64,000 bases of DNA from Bacteroidia bacterium (GTDB taxonomy: Bacteria; Bacteroidota; Bacteroidia; Chitinophagales; JAUHXS01): positions 124,001 to 188,000 of the forward strand of contig JAUHXS010000002.1 of the NCBI GenBank assembly GCA_030426955.1, written 5' to 3'. How positions within the stretch are numbered: position 1 is the stretch's first letter; the number at the start of each line of letters is the position of its first letter. The notes below the pieces were generated by a model. That model was not told the origin of the DNA. It saw only the letters and a list, made by a program, of their open reading frames with translations, and did no database searches. Positions 53,499 through 61,581 of the stretch are shown in pieces. The translations under genes were made by a program, and so were the position numbers.

Positions 53499-54371
53499 AT
53501 GAATTCCCAAAAAGTAATTGTTGGAACAAGGGGCAGTAAATTAGCATTAACGCAAACTAATCTGATTTTAGAAGAAATCAAGAGGCTTAATCCTGATGTG
53601 TCTTTTGAAATTAAAATTATAAAGACAAAAGGCGACGCAGGTCAAGTTAACAATGTAGGGGCATTTATTAAAGAAATAGAATTGGCTTTATTGAATAAAG
53701 AAATTGATATCGCTGTTCATAGTCTTAAAGATATGCCAACAGAAGAGCCAGAGGGATTGATTATTGCAGCAATTACAGAACGAGAAGATGTAAGAGATGT
53801 GCTTATTTCAAAAGATAATCTTTGTTTAAAAGATTTACCATCGGGTGCTGTCATTGGAACAGGAAGTCCAAGAAGAATTGCTCAGCTTAAAAAGATGCGC
53901 AATGATTTGAATATAAAATATATCCAGGGAAATGTAGATTCCCGTTTGCAGAAAATGAAAGATGGAGAATACGATGCTATTGTTTTAGCCGCGGCAGGGT
54001 TGTCCAGACTGAGTATGAAAAACGTTGTTACGGAATATCTATCAATTGATGATATGGTTCCAGCAGTTGGTCAGGGAGCTTTAGCCATTCAAATTAGGGA
54101 GGGGGAAGGTGAAATTAAAGATATAGTCGGAAAGGTTGATCATCAACCGACAAGAGAAGCAGTTTTACCAGAAAGATATATTCTTAGCAGTTTGGGAGGA
54201 GGTTGCAGAGCACCTATTGCAGCTTATGCAAAAGTTGAAGGAGATAAGATATCCATTCAAGGAATGTACGCCGATGAAAGCTATGGTAACCTTAAGAAGT
54301 CAAATGTCAATGGCGAAAAGAAGGAATCCATTGCTCTTGCAGAACAATTATCCAAACAATTAAGAGATTAG
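53499..54371 (+). CDS. hemC: hydroxymethylbilane synthase (porphobilinogen deaminase)
   Basis: 290 residues from the ATG at 53499, behind GAGGTTGAGG; a TTG two codons before is unlikely. Polymerises four porphobilinogens. Motifs: GTRGSKLALTQT, DIAVHSLKDMPTE, GSPRRIAQLKKMR, NVDSRLQKM, and the dipyrromethane cofactor Cys in LGGGCRAPIAA. Sits between hemA and hemD with overlaps of a few bases, so one transcript. Confidence 0.95.
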   Translation: MNSQKVIVGTRGSKLALTQTNLILEEIKRLNPDVSFEIKIIKTKGDAGQVNNVGAFIKEIELALLNKEIDIAVHSLKDMPTEEPEGLIIAAITEREDVRDVLISKDNLCLKDLPSGAVIGTGSPRRIAQLKKMRNDLNIKYIQGNVDSRLQKMKDGEYDAIVLAAAGLSRLSMKNVVTEYLSIDDMVPAVGQGALAIQIREGEGEIKDIVGKVDHQPTREAVLPERYILSSLGGGCRAPIAAYAKVEGDKISIQGMYADESYGNLKKSNVNGEKKESIALAEQLSKQLRD

Positions 54372-54377
54372 TTGCTG

Positions 54378-55127
54378 ATGCTTTCGAATAAAAATGTTTT
54401 AGTTACTAGACCTCAAAACCAATCTGAGTATATAGTTGATTTGTTTCAAGCAAAAGGCGCAGCGGTTGATTATATATCTACGATAGAAATAAAACCGGTT
54501 GATGACTATACATTGGTTGACAGAGCGATTAGCGTTTTAGATACATATGATTGGATCATTTTTACTAGTGCTAATAGCGCGTTTTATTTTTTACAGCGTT
54601 TGCAATACCTTGCCATTCCTATTTCAAAGTCAAAGATTGCTGCTGTTGGAAGGAAGACTGCCGAAAAAATTGAAAAGTTTGGCTATAAAGTAAACATCGT
54701 CCCTGATAAGTTTGTTAGTGATCAAATTTTGCAGGAGCTAGGAGATGTTAGTACCCAAAAGATATTATTGCCTCAAGGAAATATCGCTCGGCAAGAATTA
54801 AAAGAGAGTTTGATTAATGCTGGAGCAGTTGTAGATAATGTTATTGTTTACAACACAAATAATAAAGAGATAGATAAAAAGGATATTACTGAGATAATAG
54901 ATAATAAATATAACTACATTATTTTCATGAGCCCTTCAGCCGTGAGAAGCTTTTGTGAGAGTATAGGTGAGAAAGTTAGGCATTTAAATTCTACGATTGT
55001 CTGCATTGGACCGACAACGACAAATGAGGCAAGAGGCTTTGATTTTAAGTCTATTATTACGTCCAAAGAGCATACTTCAGATGGTATACTGAGCGAAGTT
55101 TTGTTAAATGAGAAGCATTTAGTTTGA
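54378..55127 (+). CDS. hemD: uroporphyrinogen-III synthase
   Basis: 249 residues from the ATG at 54378. Cyclises hydroxymethylbilane with inversion of ring D. The family is poorly conserved; recognisable parts are NVLVTRPQNQSEYIVDLFQAKGA, DWIIFTSANSAFYFLQRL, IAAVGRKTAEKIEKFGYKVNIVP, IFMSPSAVRSFCE and CIGPTTTNEARGF. Six bases separate it from hemC, which supports the call. Confidence 0.92.
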   Translation: MLSNKNVLVTRPQNQSEYIVDLFQAKGAAVDYISTIEIKPVDDYTLVDRAISVLDTYDWIIFTSANSAFYFLQRLQYLAIPISKSKIAAVGRKTAEKIEKFGYKVNIVPDKFVSDQILQELGDVSTQKILLPQGNIARQELKESLINAGAVVDNVIVYNTNNKEIDKKDITEIIDNKYNYIIFMSPSAVRSFCESIGEKVRHLNSTIVCIGPTTTNEARGFDFKSIITSKEHTSDGILSEVLLNEKHLV

Positions 55128-55129
55128 AG

Positions 55130-55666
55130 ATGAAAAAGAAGATAGCAATACTGCGAGGTATAAATGTAAGTGGTCAGAAAAAGATATTGATGGCAGATCT
55201 CAAAGTACTATTTGAAGAGATGGGCTTTATAAATGTGATTACCTATATTCAAAGTGGGAATATCATTTTCAGTTCTAAAATTGATGATGATCTGGAATGT
55301 GCCAGTATCATTGAAGGGGGAATTAAAAAACAATATTCTTTTGAAGTGCCAACCATTGTGATTTCACGAGATGAGTTGAATAAAGCAATTGATAATAACC
55401 CTTATTCAAAGGATATTGAAAGTTCGCTTGATAAAATATACTTGACCTTCTTGAAGGAATCGCCAACTAAGGAACGTGTTGAGAATTTGCAAGGTGATTT
55501 TGGTGGGGATGAGTTTGAAGTGATAGGCAAAAACATATTTGTAAAGTATGCTGAAAAATATAGCAAGTCCAAGCTTACAAATAATTTTTTTGAAAGTAAA
55601 CTTAAAGTACCAGCTACTACGAGAAATTGGAAGACAACATTGAAATTGCAAGAGTTATCAAAGTAA
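55130..55666 (+). CDS. DUF1697 protein
   Basis: 178 residues from the ATG at 55130. DUF1697 is shown by KKIAILRGINVSGQKKILMADLKVLFEEMGFINVITYIQSGNIIFSS and the C-terminal SKLTNNFFESKLKVPATTRNWKTTLKL. Function unknown. It is wedged between hemD and hemL with gaps of 2 and 12 bases, so it is co-transcribed with haem genes; such a link is not known to me. Confidence 0.85.
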   Translation: MKKKIAILRGINVSGQKKILMADLKVLFEEMGFINVITYIQSGNIIFSSKIDDDLECASIIEGGIKKQYSFEVPTIVISRDELNKAIDNNPYSKDIESSLDKIYLTFLKESPTKERVENLQGDFGGDEFEVIGKNIFVKYAEKYSKSKLTNNFFESKLKVPATTRNWKTTLKLQELSK

Positions 55667-55678
55667 ATAATTATTAGA

Positions 55679-56980
55679 ATGCAACTAGTGAAAAAGGAGT
55701 ATAGCCAATCCAAAAAGCTTTATGAGACTTCTCAGAACTATTTGGTGGGTGGAGTAAATAGCCCAGTTAGGGCTTATAAATCAGTTGGAGGAGATCCACT
55801 TTTTATCAAGAAGGGAAAGGGTTCTAAAATACATGATGTAGATAACAATGAATATATTGATCTTGTTGGTTCCTATGGACCCCTGATTTTAGGGCATGCA
55901 AATGAGGTGGTGGTTGATGCTGTAAAGAGAGCAAGCGAAAAAGGATTTAGCTTTGGAGCAACAGGAGAAAAAGAGCTGGAACTTGCAGAATTAATCTGTG
56001 GCGCATTTTCGGGAATGGACAAAATTCGGTTTGTGAATTCGGGAACGGAAGCTACTATGAGTGCTATAAGATTGGCCAGAGCTTTTACCAAGAAAAATAA
56101 AGTAATAAAGTTTGCAGGTTGCTATCATGGGCATGAAGATAACTTGTTGGTCGCGGCAGGTTCTGGAATAGTAACTCTAGGGTTGCCAGGAAGCGAGGGT
56201 GTGCCAGAGGATGTTGTAAAAGATACTTTAGTTGCGCTATATAATAACATAGAAAGCGTCGAATCTTTAATTGATCAATTTTCTGGTGAGATTGGAGCAA
56301 TAATTATAGAACCTATTGCAGGTAATATGGGGGTAGTGATTCCAGAAGATGGCTTCCTGAAATATTTACGAAAACTGGCTACGGATAATGGCATTGTTCT
56401 AATCGTTGATGAAGTTATGACGGGCTTTAGAGCTCATTTTGGTGGTACTCAAGAACTATTGGGTATAGAGGCTGACATTACTTGCTTAGGAAAAGTTATT
56501 GGTGGTGGTTTTCCAGTAGGCGCTTATGGTGGTAAAAAAGAAATCATGGATATGGTGGCTCCTCTCGGAGCAGTATATCAGGCAGGTACACTTTCCGGAA
56601 ATCCAATTGCAATGACAGCTGGCTTAGCAACTTTACGTGAATTAAGAAGATTGGATCCATATCAACAATTTAAAAATCAAACAGACAGTTTAAAAAATGC
56701 TTTCAATAGTAAGGCCCAAGCGTCTGGTATACCAATTCAAGTCAATTCATTCGGATCGATGATTAATGTATTCTTTACAGACCAGAATGTAGTTGACTTT
56801 GAATCAGCACAAACTAGTAATACAGAATTTTTCTCAAAATTCTTTTGGAATATGACAAATGAAGGTGTCTTTTTACCGCCATCCCAATTTGAAGCATGGT
56901 TTTTGTCTGCCGTTCATGATGATATGGATATCGAAAAAATTATTTCAGCTTTTGAACTAAGCTTGAACAATCTGAATTAG
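55679..56980 (+). CDS. hemL: glutamate-1-semialdehyde 2,1-aminomutase
   Basis: 433 residues. Makes 5-aminolevulinate from the HemA product. Features: VGGVNSPVRAYKSVGG, VNSGTEATMSAIRLARAFT, KFAGCYHGHEDNLL, LIVDEVMTGFRAHFGG, PLP Lys in CLGKVIGGGFPVGAYGG, and AGTLSGNPIAMTAGLATL. Class-III PLP enzyme, normal length. Precedes hemE by 26 bases, and the gap holds the 11-mer seen between sucA and sucB. Confidence 0.95.
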   Translation: MQLVKKEYSQSKKLYETSQNYLVGGVNSPVRAYKSVGGDPLFIKKGKGSKIHDVDNNEYIDLVGSYGPLILGHANEVVVDAVKRASEKGFSFGATGEKELELAELICGAFSGMDKIRFVNSGTEATMSAIRLARAFTKKNKVIKFAGCYHGHEDNLLVAAGSGIVTLGLPGSEGVPEDVVKDTLVALYNNIESVESLIDQFSGEIGAIIIEPIAGNMGVVIPEDGFLKYLRKLATDNGIVLIVDEVMTGFRAHFGGTQELLGIEADITCLGKVIGGGFPVGAYGGKKEIMDMVAPLGAVYQAGTLSGNPIAMTAGLATLRELRRLDPYQQFKNQTDSLKNAFNSKAQASGIPIQVNSFGSMINVFFTDQNVVDFESAQTSNTEFFSKFFWNMTNEGVFLPPSQFEAWFLSAVHDDMDIEKIISAFELSLNNLN

Positions 56981-56988
56981 AAACTAGA

Positions 56989-56999
56989 AATTATAAACT
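56989..56999 (+). repeat. AATTATAAACT 11-mer in the hemL-hemE gap
   Basis: Exact copy of the AT-rich 11-mer found twice in direct orientation (and once inverted) in the sucA-sucB gap. Could be chance in AT-rich DNA. Confidence 0.35.
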
Positions 57000-57006
57000 C
57001 AAACAT

Positions 57007-58425
57007 TTGAAATCATACAACGACAATTTTTTAAGAGCATGCAGAAAAGAGCCTGTGGATCATATTCCAGTTTGGTATATGAGACAGGCTGGTAGATATC
57101 AACCTGAATATAGGAAAATCAGGGAGAAGTACAGTTTGATGGAAATTGTTAAGCGCCCTGAGGTATGTACAGAAGTTACTTTGTTGCCGATACATCAACT
57201 CAATGTAGATGCGGCAATCTTGTTTTCTGATATTATGACTCCAATTGAGTCAATGGGAGTACCTAATGAAATCAAGCCTAACTTCGGTCCGTATATTCCT
57301 AACCCAGTAAGAAGTGCTAGTGATATTGACAAATTGATTGTACCTGATTTTGCTGAAACAATCCCATATGTTGGCGAAACTATTAAAATGTTGAGGGGTA
57401 AGCTTAACGTTCCTTTGATTGGGTTTTGTGGTGCCCCATTTACATTAGCTAGTTATATTATTGAGGGTGGTCCTTCAAAAAATTATGTCAATACAAAAAC
57501 GCTCATGTACTCTGATCCTGAATCATGGCATAAGTTGATTGGTAAGTTGGCTTTAGGTATGGTGAAGTATCTGACTTATCAAGTTGAGTCGGGAGCACAA
57601 GCTTTACAGGTTTTTGATAGTTGGATAGGTGCGCTCAGCCAGGAAGATTACTTGGAATATGTATTTCCGCACATGCAAATGTTATTTCATGAGCTGAGGC
57701 AAAACACAGATGTTCCAGTAATTCATTTTGGAGTAAATACAGGGCACCTGATTGAGCATTTGAAAGAAGCAGGAGGAGATGTGATTGGCTTTGATTGGAA
57801 AACTAACATTACAGAAGGCTGGAAACGACTGAACCATGAGGTTGCTATTCAGGGTAATCTAGATCCTGGAGCGTTGATTGCTCCTTGGGAGGTTATTGAG
57901 CAAAAGACAAAATTCATTTTAGACCAAGTAGATCGTGACGGCTTTATCTTTAATCTGGGTCATGGCATTACTCCAAACCTGAAGGTCGAGACGATGCAGA
58001 GACTAACAGAGTATATTCATAGTTATAGGGTTGATTATAATTCCCCTCCTCGAGGAGAGGTAAGGGGTGGTGATCCTCTGCACAACAAAAGTTATTTAAA
58101 AGAAAAGCGTCAGGATCTTAGAAATAATGCAACCCCAGCGGAGGCAACACTTTGGAATGCTTTAAAAAACAAACAACTAGAGGGGCGAAAGTTTAGACGA
58201 CAGCATAGTATTGGTAATTATATAGTAGATTTTTTCTGTGTTAGTGAAAGTTTGGTAATCGAGTTAGATGGAGAAACACATAATAATAGTTTTGCCGATG
58301 AAAATGATATGAAAAGGACTCAGTTCTTAAATGATCAAGGCGTTAAAGTAATTCGATTCGAAAATAAGGAGGTTTTCGAGAATATGGATTTGGTATTACA
58401 TAATATTAAGGAGAAGTTTGATTAA
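57007..58425 (+). CDS. hemE: uroporphyrinogen decarboxylase fused to a C-terminal DUF559 domain
   Basis: 472 residues, TTG start at 57007. Residues 1 to about 344 are a complete HemE: VWYMRQAGRYQPEYR, AAILFSDIMTPIESMG, GFCGAPFTLASYIIEGG, QVFDSWIGALS, VIHFGVNTGHL, FNLGHGITPNLKVETMQRLTEYIHSY. The linker (about 345-355, NSPPRGEVRGG) is encoded by a copy of the GC-rich repeat (58039-58072). Residues about 357-472 are a DUF559 domain, related to very-short-patch-repair endonucleases. Its marks are LRNNATPAEATLWNALKNK, GRKFRRQHSIGNYIVDFFC, SLVIELDGETHNN, and QGVKVIRFENKEVFEN. Standard HemE is about 340 residues, so about 130 residues were added by insertion of a repeat-bounded cassette. Both halves look intact. 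Confidence 0.93.
   Translation: MKSYNDNFLRACRKEPVDHIPVWYMRQAGRYQPEYRKIREKYSLMEIVKRPEVCTEVTLLPIHQLNVDAAILFSDIMTPIESMGVPNEIKPNFGPYIPNPVRSASDIDKLIVPDFAETIPYVGETIKMLRGKLNVPLIGFCGAPFTLASYIIEGGPSKNYVNTKTLMYSDPESWHKLIGKLALGMVKYLTYQVESGAQALQVFDSWIGALSQEDYLEYVFPHMQMLFHELRQNTDVPVIHFGVNTGHLIEHLKEAGGDVIGFDWKTNITEGWKRLNHEVAIQGNLDPGALIAPWEVIEQKTKFILDQVDRDGFIFNLGHGITPNLKVETMQRLTEYIHSYRVDYNSPPRGEVRGGDPLHNKSYLKEKRQDLRNNATPAEATLWNALKNKQLEGRKFRRQHSIGNYIVDFFCVSESLVIELDGETHNNSFADENDMKRTQFLNDQGVKVIRFENKEVFENMDLVLHNIKEKFD
58039..58072 (+). repeat. GC-rich palindromic repeat, copy A
   Basis: AATTCCCCTCC, loop, GGAGAGG, TAAGGGGTGGTG. Lies inside the hemE-DUF559 frame exactly at the domain junction. A near-identical copy (C) lies at 58543 in the same orientation. 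Confidence 0.8.
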
Positions 58426-58428
58426 AAG

Positions 58429-58460
58429 ACCACCCCTTCCCCCTCCTAAAAGGAGGGGAG
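58429..58460 (-). repeat. GC-rich palindromic repeat, copy B, inverted
   Basis: Begins four bases after the hemE-DUF559 stop codon. Read on the minus strand it is CTCCCCTCC, loop, GGAGGGGGAAGGGGTGGT. With copy A it makes an inverted pair bracketing the DUF559 coding region (58039-58460). The palindrome plus T-poor flank could also act as a transcript-end hairpin. Confidence 0.8.
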
Positions 58461-58542
58461 CCAAACCACCTTGGTTTGTACTGATATAAGGTTATGGAGA
58501 ATCAGAAATTACATTTTGTAAGAATGGTTAAAATATCTTGAT

Positions 58543-58577
58543 AATTCCCCTCCTTTTAGGAGGGGGAAGGGGTGGTG
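58543..58577 (+). repeat. GC-rich palindromic repeat, copy C
   Basis: AATTCCCCTCCTTTTAGGAG then GGGGAAGGGGTGGTG; ends 14 bases before the hemG start. Between copies B and C are 82 bases with a 6-bp hairpin (AAACCA/TGGTTT) and no gene. Confidence 0.8.
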
Positions 58578-58591
58578 AAAAAAGGTTATAA

Positions 58592-60004
58592 TTGAATAAG
58601 AACTTGAAACAAAGAGAAGTAAGAAAAAAAGTAGTAATCGTAGGAGGTGGCATATCTGGTCTGTCTTCTGCTTATTTCTTGCAGCAACTGAACAAGTTTG
58701 ATATTACACTCATTGAAGCAGGTGAGAAGTTTGGTGGGAAAATAGCGACCATCAATGAAGCTGGTTTTATTGTTGAGAAAGGCCCAGACTTGTTCTTGAA
58801 TCACAAACAAGAAACTAAAAGACTCTTGAAAAAAATGGGATATGGGCATAATATCATTAAGCCAAAGCAAACCCGTTTGTATTTATTGTTGAAGGGAAAG
58901 TTAAGAGTTGTTCCAGAGGAGTTTTTATTGATGAAACCGTTCTCGTGGAATGCTATTTTTAATAGTAGTTTATTTTCTCTCTATGGTAAGCTGAGAATTT
59001 TGTTAGAGCCCTATTTCCCCACAAAAAAAGGAAAGGCAGATGAATCAGCAGCATCCTTTTTCAAGAGGAGATTTGGAAAATCCTATGTAGATAATATAGT
59101 TGATCCAATTTTTGCTTCTTTGCATACTTCACAAGCTTCTAAAGTAAGTATGTTATCTAAGTTTTATCATTTCAGAAAGATGGAAAGTCAATATGGTAGT
59201 ATTCAAAAGGCGTTAAAGCATAAAATAGACACTGAAAGTGATAAAGCCGATAAAAGTACTTTTTTAAGCCTCAAAGGTGGTATGCACAAGCTAGCTGAAT
59301 ATATCGTGTACAAGCTTGGGTATGTAAATAAGAAAAACAATATTCTAGTCAATGACATAGAGACTTTGGGGCAACAATACACTTTGAAATTGTCGAATGG
59401 AGAGCATTTAACAACTGATTATGTCATTTTTGCTACACCTGCGTACATTACTTCTAGTATCGTGAATAGACTAAATCATAAAGCAGCGAAAAAACTCCAG
59501 TCTATTCCATTTGCCTCAATGGCAATAGTAACTTTGGCTATAAAAAAGGAGAATTTTAATCACAAACTAGATGGAATAGGTTTTGCCGTGCCCAACGGGG
59601 AAGGACTACAAATGACATCTTGTACATGGAGTTCTTCCAAGTGGGAATACCGTGCTCCTAAAGATTTTGTTTTAATCAGATGTTATTATGGGAGGTATAA
59701 AGAGGATCAAATAGTTGAGAAAACAGATGAAGAACTGACTAAGCTTGCAACCAAAGAATTAAAGAAAATAATTGACTGGGATGGTGAAGTTTACAAGAAT
59801 TGGGTGTTTAAGCTCAAAAACTCCATGCCTCAATATTTGGTTGGGCATCAGAGAAGAGTAAAGCAAATTGAAAAATCTATAAAAGAAACACCAAATATAC
59901 TTTTAACAGGAGCTTCTTATTATGGTGTTGGATTATCAGATTGCATTAAACAAGGACAGAGAGTGGCTAAGTTGCTTGGCTCATTAACCATATCTAAGCC
60001 TTGA
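58592..60004 (+). CDS. hemG: protoporphyrinogen/coproporphyrinogen oxidase (HemY type)
   Basis: 470 residues. FAD-binding KKVVIVGGGISGLSSAYFLQ and EAGEKFGGKIATINEAGFIVEKGPD at the N-terminus, YVDNIVDPIFASLHTSQASKVSML in the middle, and LTGASYYGVGLSDCIKQGQRVA at the end are diagnostic of the HemY/PgoX flavoenzyme family. It oxidises protoporphyrinogen or coproporphyrinogen with oxygen. The first possible start is a TTG at 58592; TAA stands just before it in frame, and no ATG exists before the FAD motif. Repeat copy C ends 14 bases upstream, so the original start region may have been replaced. Symbol hemG is used in the broad sense (hemY in some schemes). Confidence 0.9.
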   Translation: MNKNLKQREVRKKVVIVGGGISGLSSAYFLQQLNKFDITLIEAGEKFGGKIATINEAGFIVEKGPDLFLNHKQETKRLLKKMGYGHNIIKPKQTRLYLLLKGKLRVVPEEFLLMKPFSWNAIFNSSLFSLYGKLRILLEPYFPTKKGKADESAASFFKRRFGKSYVDNIVDPIFASLHTSQASKVSMLSKFYHFRKMESQYGSIQKALKHKIDTESDKADKSTFLSLKGGMHKLAEYIVYKLGYVNKKNNILVNDIETLGQQYTLKLSNGEHLTTDYVIFATPAYITSSIVNRLNHKAAKKLQSIPFASMAIVTLAIKKENFNHKLDGIGFAVPNGEGLQMTSCTWSSSKWEYRAPKDFVLIRCYYGRYKEDQIVEKTDEELTKLATKELKKIIDWDGEVYKNWVFKLKNSMPQYLVGHQRRVKQIEKSIKETPNILLTGASYYGVGLSDCIKQGQRVAKLLGSLTISKP

Positions 60005-60755
60005 ACAAGGTTTTTTTGTGTTTCAAGAAGACTCCATAACCAGATAGTAATGATATTCTAAAACCATAATAACCATCTAAAATTCCTAGTTTGAGAAAAT
60101 ACATAGAGAAGAATTTTACAATTGGACTAAAAATCAATTTTAGTGAAGACCCCCTTTTCCCTTCTTGTATGTTTTGTTTTGCTGCTAGATCAGTAAATAA
60201 TTTAATCTGTCTTAGGTGATCGCTGAGATTGTGGTAGCTATAATGCAAAAGATCTCCTTTCAATTTTGAAAAACTTGTATTGGCTTCAAAAACAATTGTT
60301 TCGTGAATTTGTCCTTCCCACTTGCCAAGATTTTTATTCCAAATTCTAGTTTTTTCATCAGGGTACCAACCACAGTGCTTAATCCATTGACCGCAATAGT
60401 TGGTTAGCCGATTCATCCTATAAGCATTGCTTTGAAAACCTTTTTGCTTCTCTATCAGGATAAACTGTTTTAGTTCTTCGGAAACAGCTTCATCTGCGTC
60501 GATAGAAAAAATATAATCATGTTTAGCTAAGGAGTTGGCATAGTTTTTTGTCTTTGAATACCCTTCCCATTTTCGCTCGATAAAATTGACTTTATATTTT
60601 TGACAAATTTCCTTTGTCTTGTCCGTTGAAAAAGAATCAACCACTATAATCTCATCGGCTATTGATTGAAGTGATTGAATACATCTTTCAATGTTTCTTT
60701 CTTCATTAAGCGTAATTATAGTTGCACTGAGCTTATGAATATTTACTTGATTCAT
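59994..60755 (-). CDS. WaaE/KdtX-like family-2 glycosyltransferase
   Basis: 253 residues. GT2 features: SATIITLNEERNIERCIQSLQSIADEIIVVDSFSTDKT, the DxD in FSIDADEAVSEELK, NRLTNYCGQWIKHCGWYPDEKTRIW and ETIVFEANTSFSKLKGDLLHYSYHNLSDHL. This pattern is that of lipopolysaccharide-core glucosyltransferases of the WaaE/KdtX type. It is membrane-associated at best (short hydrophobic segment near the C-terminus). The last 11 bases overlap the convergent hemG. Confidence 0.85.
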   Translation of the reverse strand: MNQVNIHKLSATIITLNEERNIERCIQSLQSIADEIIVVDSFSTDKTKEICQKYKVNFIERKWEGYSKTKNYANSLAKHDYIFSIDADEAVSEELKQFILIEKQKGFQSNAYRMNRLTNYCGQWIKHCGWYPDEKTRIWNKNLGKWEGQIHETIVFEANTSFSKLKGDLLHYSYHNLSDHLRQIKLFTDLAAKQNIQEGKRGSSLKLIFSPIVKFFSMYFLKLGILDGYYGFRISLLSGYGVFLKHKKTLFKA

Positions 60756-60764
60756 GGGCTAAAC

Positions 60765-60796
60765 TCCCCTCCTGCTAGGATGGGTTAGGGGTGGTG
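60765..60796 (+). repeat. GC-rich palindromic repeat, copy D
   Basis: TCCCCTCCTGCTAGGATGGG then TTAGGGGTGGTG. A more diverged copy, overlapping the 3' end of the inositol monophosphatase gene, where its bases encode the terminal residues. Confidence 0.7.
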
Positions 60797-61581
60797 AAAT
60801 TTTCTTGGAGCATATCAACAAGCTCTTTATTAACAGCATTATTGCCAGCAATGATTTCTCTGCCAAATACAAAATTATTCCCATTGGAAAAATCTGTTAC
60901 AATTCCACCAGCCTGTTGAACAATAAATGCTCCGCCAGCAACATCCCATGGGCTTAAGTTGTATTCAAAAAAACCGTCAAATCTCCCACAAGCAACATAT
61001 GCGAGATCTAAAGCGGCAGAACCGAGTCGCCTAACGCCTCTAGAATTTTTTATGACTCGATTTAATGTTCTTATATACGCATCTAGCTTTTCAAAGTATT
61101 CATAAGGAAATCCTGTTGCAATAAGTGCCTCTGATAAAGAAGGACAGCTTGAAATGCATATTGGAGCGTCATTTAAAAAGGCTGGACTCCCTTCCCACGC
61201 ATAAAAACATTCTTTCCTATTGATTTCATAAACAATGCCTAAAACTAGTTTATCATTTTGAGTAAGCGCAATACTAATGGCGTAAAATGGAATCTGATGA
61301 ATGAAATTGGTTGTTCCATCTAAAGGATCAATAATCCACTGATAATATCCCTCCTGATCTTCTGTTTCTTCTTCCGTAATGAATCCAGCCTCGGGTAGTA
61401 GTTTATTTAATCCTTCAACTAATTTATTTTCGGCATTTTGATCAATGTATGTGACAAAGTTATTTTTGCCTTTAACGATAACTGATTCCGAAGATAGCTT
61501 TTGCGACTCCTCTTGAATGTAGTCGCCAACCTCCTTAATAAGATTTTGTGCTTTAAAGCAGATATTCTTTAGGTCATGCAT
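60775..61581 (-). CDS. inositol monophosphatase family protein
   Basis: 268 residues from the ATG at 61581. Mg-dependent phosphatase motifs: EEETEDQEGYYQWIIDPLDGTTNFIH (metal-binding Glu/Asp and DPLDGT) and WDVAGGAFIVQQAGG in the C-terminal half. Substrates may be inositol phosphate, or PAP as in CysQ; this cannot be told here. The last residues, ENFTTPNPS, are encoded within repeat copy D, so the natural C-terminus was probably altered. Its start overlaps the end of lnt by 8 bases. Confidence 0.9.
   Translation of the reverse strand: MHDLKNICFKAQNLIKEVGDYIQEESQKLSSESVIVKGKNNFVTYIDQNAENKLVEGLNKLLPEAGFITEEETEDQEGYYQWIIDPLDGTTNFIHQIPFYAISIALTQNDKLVLGIVYEINRKECFYAWEGSPAFLNDAPICISSCPSLSEALIATGFPYEYFEKLDAYIRTLNRVIKNSRGVRRLGSAALDLAYVACGRFDGFFEYNLSPWDVAGGAFIVQQAGGIVTDFSNGNNFVFGREIIAGNNAVNKELVDMLQENFTTPNPS

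Noticed and set aside
58493-58540. Tiny frame MENQKLHFVRMVKIS between repeat copies B and C
   Set aside because: Only 15 codons, no ribosome-binding site and no recognisable family; could be the start of a lost gene but unsupported.
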